Shown here: positions 31,407-35,864 of the stretch, in pieces
Layout: each line of letters opens with the position of its first letter
How positions within the stretch are numbered: position 1 is the first letter of the stretch
Assembly (NCBI GenBank): GCA_042095835.1
Contig: JBELML010000057.1
Span: 1-35,864 of the forward strand
Length of the DNA: 35,864 bases
Direction: 5' to 3'
From: DATFKA01 sp042095835
GTDB taxonomy: Bacteria > Bacteroidota > Bacteroidia > Chitinophagales > Saprospiraceae
Translations under genes and position numbers: made by a program
Notes under the pieces: model-generated
What the model saw: only the letters and a program-made list of their open reading frames with translations
Told to the model about the DNA's origin: nothing
Databases searched by the model: none

Positions 31407-31576
31407 TTAATACACTGTGTAATAAATTACTTAACGTTTTGAAGCCATCTTTTAAGCAATCTCTGCGTTATGTACTCGGCTTCGTAGCTAAGGCTACGAG
31501 CCTGCGCCATGCCTTGATCTAGCTTAAAATCTGGTGGTTCAAAACATCAATAAACTTTTTGCACAGTGTACTTAAA
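31407..31576 (-). mobile_element. MITE-like palindromic element E4
   Basis: Long imperfect inverted arms begin TTAATACACTGTGTAA on the left and, read inward from the right, TTTAAGTACACTGTGCAA, and continue through GTTTTGAA...CCA and TTTTAAGC. The interior has a strong bulged 10-bp hairpin, GGC.TCGTAGC-TAAG-GCTACGA-GCC (31478-31502). On the minus strand AGATCAAGGC...GCGCAGG parallels the AGACAAGGC core of E1 and E3. The element lies just before the SDR start. Confidence 0.65.
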
Positions 31577-31692
31577 GCAAAAGCAGGAAATGCTTTTGCC
31601 AATAATTCTGTGAGATTAAAAGCATTGAAGATACGCCGAACTACTTCTGGGTTTGGTACAGGTATTCCAGTTGCGTTTGATGCTTCGCTCAT
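31519..31692 (-). CDS. Possible 57-residue peptide gene or transposase relic, 3' end inside E4
   Basis: ATG at 31692 opens a 57-codon frame beginning MSEASNATGIPVPNPEVVRR, and the last 18 or so residues come from element E4. The N-terminal half faintly resembles the start of IS3-type OrfA proteins (PxPEV...RRxFxA), so it may be a truncated relic. Alternatively it is a short expressed peptide; a 9-bp direct repeat with 21-bp phasing lies 68-97 bases upstream. No family is recognised with confidence. Confidence 0.3.
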   Translation of the reverse strand: MSEASNATGIPVPNPEVVRRIFNAFNLTELLAKAFPAFALSTLCKKFIDVLNHQILS

Positions 31693-31759
31693 AATCTCTA
31701 ATTTAAAAAGTGATTACAAGCTCAAAGTTCAAAATAATAAAAATGGCATACCTAAAGAT

Positions 31760-31789
31760 TTCACTGAAATATGAATAGAATTCACTGAA
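31760..31789. promoter_or_regulatory. LytTR-like direct repeat pair (21-bp phasing)
   Basis: TTCACTGAA occurs exactly at 31760-31768 and 31781-31789, two 9-mers with a 12-base spacer, the spacing expected for LytTR-domain dimers. On the minus strand a partial -7 box (TTATTTTG, 31730-31737) lies about 23 bases downstream, so the repeat would sit at the -35 region of transcription toward 31692 and the SDR gene. The LytTR regulator gene is 0.4 kb away. Confidence 0.5.
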
Positions 31790-31846
31790 TGTGTTTTTGG
31801 CCTGCTCTTTTGTGCCTGGTGGTTTGGCCCGTTTGGGGGCTGTTGG

Positions 31847-31868
31847 GGTTTCAGCTTATGCTGAAACC
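31847..31868. other. Perfect 9-bp hairpin after the peptidase fragment
   Basis: GGTTTCAGC-TTAT-GCTGAAACC is a perfect stem with a four-base loop, 35 bases downstream of the stop codon of the minus-strand fragment. No T-run follows on either strand. It is preceded by a G-rich stretch (31823-31848). Confidence 0.45.
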
Positions 31869-31903
31869 GCTATTGCTTTTAAATAATGTGTAATCCGTAT
31901 TTT

Positions 31904-32227
31904 TTAATTGACCTTTACTTTAAGCTTATCACTGAAAGCATTGGATTCTAGGACCTCTACTGAAATGTTCTTATAAGTATAGGTCTCACCTTTAGCCATT
32001 GGAGCATCTTGTAGGAATTCATATTCACTTTTTACTCCAGGTTTAACTTGAATTGGACCACTCCCACCTGGTAGCGATGTATTGACTACATAAACTAATG
32101 CTCCTTTGGGGAAGAAAAAATCGGTGGATAGACTGCTCGAACGCTTTGAGCAAACTAATAAAGCATTGCCAGGAATAGACTTATTGCACAGTTTAGAAAT
32201 CAATTTTTTTTTGCACCATTCAACCAT
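31904..32227 (-). pseudogene. C-terminal fragment of a secreted protein, possibly M6-like peptidase
   Basis: The 107-codon frame has no signal peptide and its first 9 codons overlap the end of the LytTR gene in another frame. From about residue 18 the sequence looks like the beta-rich end of a larger exported protein: FFFPKGALVYVVNTSLPGG, GETYTYKNISVEVLES, LKVKV. That pattern resembles the region after the catalytic domain in M6 immune-inhibitor-type peptidases, but no zinc motif is present. I read it as a 5'-truncated relic. A small intact gene of unknown function is the alternative. Confidence 0.35.
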
Positions 32228-32973
32228 GCCTTTAAGCTGGAAGCATTTGCTTTGCTTACAATAATCTGCTCCTTTGGTTGAGGTTCTAAATGGACTATCA
32301 ATCTGCCGTTAAAGTAAGATTGAAGTGATTTAACGGCTGACCGTTGGATTAAATATTGACGATTGGCTCTGAAAAACAATTCAGGATTCAGCTCATTTTC
32401 TAAATCTTCCAGCTTTTGGTTAAAGCTAAAAGTTTGATTATTGTTGGTCCTACCTCTTACGATCCCATCCTGTATAAAAAAGAAAGCAAAGTCTAGGGAT
32501 GCCATCGGAATGAAGGTGTGCTTTTTTTGAACGAGAAATGAACTCCGAAATTTCTTTTTCGAAGTATTCATCAGGCTCATAAGCGCTTCAATTTGTTGAG
32601 TAGAAACAAGCGTTTTCCGGTGCTTATCTTTAAATTTTAGAATAGCATTTTTTAGTTCTACTTCCCGGAGTGGTTTCAACAAATAATCGATACTATTTAA
32701 TTTGAAGGCTTGAATAGCATATTGGTCATAGGCAGTAGTGAAAATGATAGGGGCGGTAGGTTCTACTTCTCTTACGATCTCGAAAGAGTTTCCATCTGCC
32801 AGATGGATATCCATAAAAACAAGATCGTATGTTTTGTTTTCTTTAAAAAAAGCAATAGCATCCGATACCGTTTCGATCGTTTGGATAATCTGGATATCGG
32901 GTGCTACAGATTGCAGTAAGAATCTCAGATTTTCAGCCGCGGAATGCTCATCTTCAATGATTATGGCCTTCAT
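32200..32973 (-). CDS. LytTR-family response regulator
   Basis: This is a 257-residue regulator. The receiver domain covers about 1-120, with acidic residues EDE at 7-9, phosphoacceptor Asp55 in FMDIHL, the TTAYDQYA segment near 80-87 and Lys at LLKPLRE. A LytTR DNA-binding domain occupies about 150-255, including FFRANRQYLIQRSAV and FNGRLIVHL. Phosphorylation by the LytS-like kinase encoded immediately upstream (20-base overlap) is expected. LytTR proteins bind direct repeats of about 9 bp spaced by 12-13 bp; two such arrays occur in this window, at 31760 and 34227. Its targets are therefore likely nearby. Confidence 0.92.
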   Translation of the reverse strand: MKAIIIEDEHSAAENLRFLLQSVAPDIQIIQTIETVSDAIAFFKENKTYDLVFMDIHLADGNSFEIVREVEPTAPIIFTTAYDQYAIQAFKLNSIDYLLKPLREVELKNAILKFKDKHRKTLVSTQQIEALMSLMNTSKKKFRSSFLVQKKHTFIPMASLDFAFFFIQDGIVRGRTNNNQTFSFNQKLEDLENELNPELFFRANRQYLIQRSAVKSLQSYFNGRLIVHLEPQPKEQIIVSKANASSLKAWLNGAKKN

Positions 32974-33994
32974 TTTTTAGGATGGGTAATTTTACGATAA
33001 AATAGTTTTCGTCCTGGTTTATCTGAATGTTTCTATTTTTTAGAAGCTTAAATCGTATGGACAAATTGAGTAAGCCTAATCCTGTACCTTCGGTTACATC
33101 TCTTCTTTTATATATCTGATTTCGAATGATTAGAAATGTTCCATTCGGATAGATTTCTAATAAGAGTGGTTGATTAGTTGAAACGATGTTATGCTTAATG
33201 GCATTTTCTGCCAATAGTTGCAGCGAAAAAGAAGGAATCAATTCCTTTTTCCATTTTTCAGGAATATGAACATCTACTTTGAATTTTTCACCAAATCGTT
33301 CTTTTTGTAGAAAAATATAGCTTTCCAGATATTCCAATTCATTTTGAATCGTAATGAAGTCTTCTTCACTTCTTAGTAAAGTAGCGCGTAACAACCAGGA
33401 TAATTGATCTACAAATGGTAATGCACGATCGGATTTATTGCGGATTAATACCGTAAGCGAGCTCAAGGCATTAAATAAAAAGTGAGGGTTGATTTGGGTA
33501 CGTAAAGCTTCTAACTGATGCTGTAGAGCACTTTGCTTTGCCTGTTCTTTTTCAAGAATGATTTGTTGTTGTTGAAAATTTAGATTGGTGAAGCGAGCTA
33601 GTAATAATAAGATCGGGTGAACGATCAAGAAGTCGGTTGCTATGACCACAAATACCTGCTTGTTTTCTAAAGAACCAGATAAAAAACTCGCCATTACCAG
33701 GGTGGTTATGATCGTCCCTATTAGGAATAACCCAAAGTTGGTAGTGATATTGAATGCCCTACGTCTGAAGGCGGGGAACTTCCATTTATCTTTCCAGATG
33801 ATATTAAAACTCAATAACAGATAAGCATAAGCAAAAAAGAAAAGCATTCTTAGCAATAGTGCTTCGAGGGTCAATCCAAAGTTGGTAGCGAAGCCCTCAT
33901 GGTCTGCCACTACCCATATGATGCGTTGGAAGTGCATTAAAATGGTCACCGCCAGAGCCCCGAAGATGATGATTTGAGTTTCTTTTTCCAGCAT
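32954..33994 (-). CDS. LytS-type membrane sensor histidine kinase
   Basis: This 346-residue kinase has four predicted transmembrane helices in residues 7-135 and no large extracellular domain, so it probably senses a membrane or small-molecule cue. A short coiled coil (about 140-165) leads to the His_kinase domain with RTQINPHFLFNALSSL, phosphoacceptor His171. The ATPase part includes LLAENAIKHNI as N-box and GTGLGLLNLSIRF as G-box. The gene is first in a two-gene operon with the LytTR regulator, overlapping it by 20 bases. It is divergent from the PKD esterase gene, from which it is separated by 364 bases. Confidence 0.92.
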   Translation of the reverse strand: MLEKETQIIIFGALAVTILMHFQRIIWVVADHEGFATNFGLTLEALLLRMLFFFAYAYLLLSFNIIWKDKWKFPAFRRRAFNITTNFGLFLIGTIITTLVMASFLSGSLENKQVFVVIATDFLIVHPILLLLARFTNLNFQQQQIILEKEQAKQSALQHQLEALRTQINPHFLFNALSSLTVLIRNKSDRALPFVDQLSWLLRATLLRSEEDFITIQNELEYLESYIFLQKERFGEKFKVDVHIPEKWKKELIPSFSLQLLAENAIKHNIVSTNQPLLLEIYPNGTFLIIRNQIYKRRDVTEGTGLGLLNLSIRFKLLKNRNIQINQDENYFIVKLPILKNEGHNH

Positions 33995-34226
33995 ATATCT
34001 TGATTACAAGCATTTAAAATTAAGAAAAGCTTCGATGTATAAGAGGAGAAATCAGGGTGAATTGACCAGAGGCAGATGTAAAACAACTTTTTCGAGGTAT
34101 GAAGTCCTTTATCATTAAAAGAAAGTGTAGCTTGTCACCAAAGATATAAAAAACGGAGGCCGAGTTGATACTGGCATGCAGTTCAGTTTCAGAACCCCCA
34201 CCCACTTCATCGGTAGTATCCCGCCT

Positions 34227-34321
34227 GTTTACTTCACTTATCTCCAAGTAGATTTCACCTTACTCTCAGGTCGCTTCACTTAAATTTCGGCAATGACATA
34301 CTGATCATTCCTATAGTTTTG
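34227..34321 (+). promoter_or_regulatory. Triple 21-bp-phased repeat upstream of a -7 box (predicted LytTR-activated promoter)
   Basis: TTCACTTA (34233-34240), TTCACCTTA (34254-34262) and TTCACTTA (34275-34282) start exactly 21 bases apart, giving three contiguous 21-base units from 34227 to 34289. TAGTTTTG at 34314-34321 is an exact match to TAnnTTTG, placing the last repeat near -45. The layout fits activation of the esterase gene by a LytTR dimer array. The 34000-34226 stretch between it and the kinase gene shows nothing else firm. Confidence 0.6.
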
Positions 34322-34358
34322 AGCCTATAAAATATCCATTCATTTAAAGAATAGTATT

Positions 34359-35690
34359 ATGCAAAAGTTGTTCTTATGCTCTCTATTGATCAGTTTTTCA
34401 CTTGCCTTAACAAGTTGTAGTAAAGACGATGATGAAATACCGGTTCTCATAAGTGCCGAGTTTACAGCGGACCAGCTTGCGGTAGAGGAAGGTAGTAACA
34501 TCGACTTTACCGATCTTTCAACGGGCGGTCCAATTTCTTGGAGTTGGACCTTCGAAGGAGGAGATCCCGCCAATTCTACGGAACAAAACCCCAGGGTGAG
34601 CTTTGCGGTCGCAGGTAGATATGAGGTGAGCCTGACGGTCAGCAATGGAAATGCAGAAGACACAGAAACCAAAGCGAGCTATATTACTGTTACGGAAAAG
34701 GCGGCTCCATTCCAAGAGCTTTACGACCAGGGTATAGATAGATACCTCGGCGTTTTTACACCAACTTCCTCAGCACTAGTCTCCCCAGGCCTTACAGAAC
34801 ATAGTTTTAGTGGAACCGATGCACCGATATGCTTTACTGGGAACCAATTCTCTATGTTTACCAGAGATGGAAGCGCAAATAGTCTCTTGATATTCCTACA
34901 AGGAGGTGGTTTTTGTAGCCCAGTATCTTGTGATGCGGTAGAAACAGGAATCCCATTGATTCCTTTTGGAATTTTAAATCCAAATGATGCACAAAGTACG
35001 GTTTCGGATTACAATCTTGGCTATGTACCTTATTGTGATGGGTCAGGCATGATGGGCGATACAGAGGTAGATAGTGATGGAGACGGGGAAAACGACAGGT
35101 TCTTTAAAGGAATCCAAAATTTATCCGCTTCATTAGATGTAATATTACAAACGTATCCGTCCCCAAATAAGATTGTACTGGCAGGGAATAGTGCTGGTGG
35201 CTTTGCGGTTCATGCGGCTTTGCCTCTAGTGCGAAAGTTATATCCAGATGTTAAAATATTCGTCATTAATGATGCAGGTGTTGGTATCAGCTCCCCAGGC
35301 GTACTTCCAGCACTTTTCGATTATTGGAATGCCAATGTCTTTTTACCAGCCAGTTGCGATAATTGTATCGGAACAGATGGCAACTTGACGGATTATCACA
35401 AATACCAACTTGCTCAAGATGGCAATTTCAGCTTGGCCTACACCAGCTCTAAGCAAGATTCAACCATATCTGCACTTATGGGAGGAATGGCTCACGAATT
35501 AGAATTGATAGAAGCAGTGACTGAATTAAATACAGCCTATCCAGCGCGGTTTCAGGGTTTAATTGGTAATGGAGCCTATCATACAACGCTTTTGAGAGAT
35601 TTCCAGAGGTCTATAGGAAGTACTACGGTGAGTCAGTGGGTGACTAATATGATTAATGAATCAGAGAATTGGACAACTGTGATTGAGTAA
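34359..35690 (+). CDS. Lipoprotein with PKD domain and pectinacetylesterase/Notum-like hydrolase domain
   Basis: This is a 443-residue surface or periplasmic lipoprotein; the signal ends at lipobox LTSC (Cys20), followed by an acidic SKDDDE stretch. A PKD domain at about 33-115 shows DLSTGGPISWSWTFEGG and GRYEVSLTVSNG. The catalytic domain has LIFLQGGGFCSPVSC (oxyanion region), nucleophile Ser278 in GNSAGG, and His408 in GNGAYHT, the arrangement of the pectinacetylesterase/Notum family. Paired cysteines (FCSPVSC, SCDNC) fit disulfides. It should remove acyl groups from a polysaccharide or other ester; the substrate is unknown. A triple repeat and exact -7 box upstream suggest control by the divergent LytS/LytTR pair. 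Confidence 0.85.
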   Translation: MQKLFLCSLLISFSLALTSCSKDDDEIPVLISAEFTADQLAVEEGSNIDFTDLSTGGPISWSWTFEGGDPANSTEQNPRVSFAVAGRYEVSLTVSNGNAEDTETKASYITVTEKAAPFQELYDQGIDRYLGVFTPTSSALVSPGLTEHSFSGTDAPICFTGNQFSMFTRDGSANSLLIFLQGGGFCSPVSCDAVETGIPLIPFGILNPNDAQSTVSDYNLGYVPYCDGSGMMGDTEVDSDGDGENDRFFKGIQNLSASLDVILQTYPSPNKIVLAGNSAGGFAVHAALPLVRKLYPDVKIFVINDAGVGISSPGVLPALFDYWNANVFLPASCDNCIGTDGNLTDYHKYQLAQDGNFSLAYTSSKQDSTISALMGGMAHELELIEAVTELNTAYPARFQGLIGNGAYHTTLLRDFQRSIGSTTVSQWVTNMINESENWTTVIE

Positions 35691-35864
35691 TTGTCAAATA
35701 ATTTTTTGACACCTTTCGGGATATTTCCATAAAGTTTCAATAAAGGAAACTGTAACAGTTGCCACTAAAAACTTGACCTAAACTAATGATTTTAAAGTAG
35801 CTCTGAAACTGAAGGCTTCCCCATTAGTAGACAACTCTAAATTAAAGAAATCTTTAAATATCTC
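35691..35864. other. Trailing intergenic region with small hairpin
   Basis: TGTCAAA (35692-35698) pairs with TTTGACA (35705-35711) directly after the esterase stop, which could act as a weak terminator; no T-run follows. The remaining 150 bases to the window edge show no gene or recognisable signal. Confidence 0.4.

Noticed and set aside
31519..31692. Intact IS3 element
   Set aside because: Only a faint OrfA-like N-terminus can be read; there is no OrfB, no DDE domain and no matching terminal repeats.
34020..34247. 75-codon minus-strand frame upstream of lytS
   Set aside because: Its start lies within the 21-bp-phased repeats and its product shows no recognisable pattern; a regulatory region is the better explanation.

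Overview
The window looks like chromosomal DNA of a Bacteroidota bacterium, most likely a Saprospiria-type marine or activated-sludge lineage. The phylum call rests on two TonB-dependent receptors with carboxypeptidase-like N-domains paired with DUF4249 lipoproteins, a type IX secretion (T9SS) sorting tail, a LytS/LytTR pair, a class A2-like beta-lactamase, weak Shine-Dalgarno signals and promoter boxes close to the Bacteroidota -7 motif TAnnTTTG. The lineage call is inference. I saw no rRNA, tRNA, CRISPR array, prophage or intact transposase gene.

Left part (1-20 kb). A TonB receptor/DUF4249 pair (355-3628) is followed by a long acyl-CoA dehydrogenase (3804-5603), an L-Ala-D/L-Glu (dipeptide) epimerase (5904-6971) and a short-chain-type acyl-CoA dehydrogenase (7178-8362). 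Both dehydrogenases carry the same palindrome over their predicted promoters, so they probably share a repressor. Next come an M50 site-2-type protease, a convergent pair of glycosyltransferases (GT2 and ArnT-like GT39), a VanX-like D-Ala-D-Ala dipeptidase lipoprotein and a TetR regulator. A second, STN-bearing TonB receptor/DUF4249 pair follows, with a third gene for an MG2-like protein (14451-19991), closed by a strong terminator. The epimerase and the dipeptidase both fit murein-peptide turnover.

Right part (20-36 kb). This half reads as AT-richer and more accessory. Nearly all genes to 33994 are on the minus strand: beta-lactamase, a nucleotidyltransferase/HEPN pair whose HEPN gene is split by a palindromic insertion, a T9SS-exported SGNH plus alpha/beta-hydrolase fusion, a TIGR00027-type methyltransferase with an MFS transporter, DUF2200, and a run of SDR, AraC, S41 peptidase and cupin genes. 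A LytTR/LytS pair closes the run. Divergent from LytS is a PKD-domain pectinacetylesterase-like lipoprotein. Its promoter carries three direct repeats phased at 21 bp, and a second pair with the same phasing lies at 31760-31789.

Intergenic space is unusually structured. Elements with terminal inverted repeats at 12455-12616, 13401-13583 and 31407-31576 share a core. A truncated or core-swapped relative sits at 22396-22484, and an unrelated 258-bp palindromic element lies inside the HEPN gene. Degenerate 8-bp-periodic arrays occur at two loci (8366-8428 and 10690-10840), the second next to one of two copies of a 37-bp hairpin repeat. All similarity calls come from reading the sequence; no database search was run.
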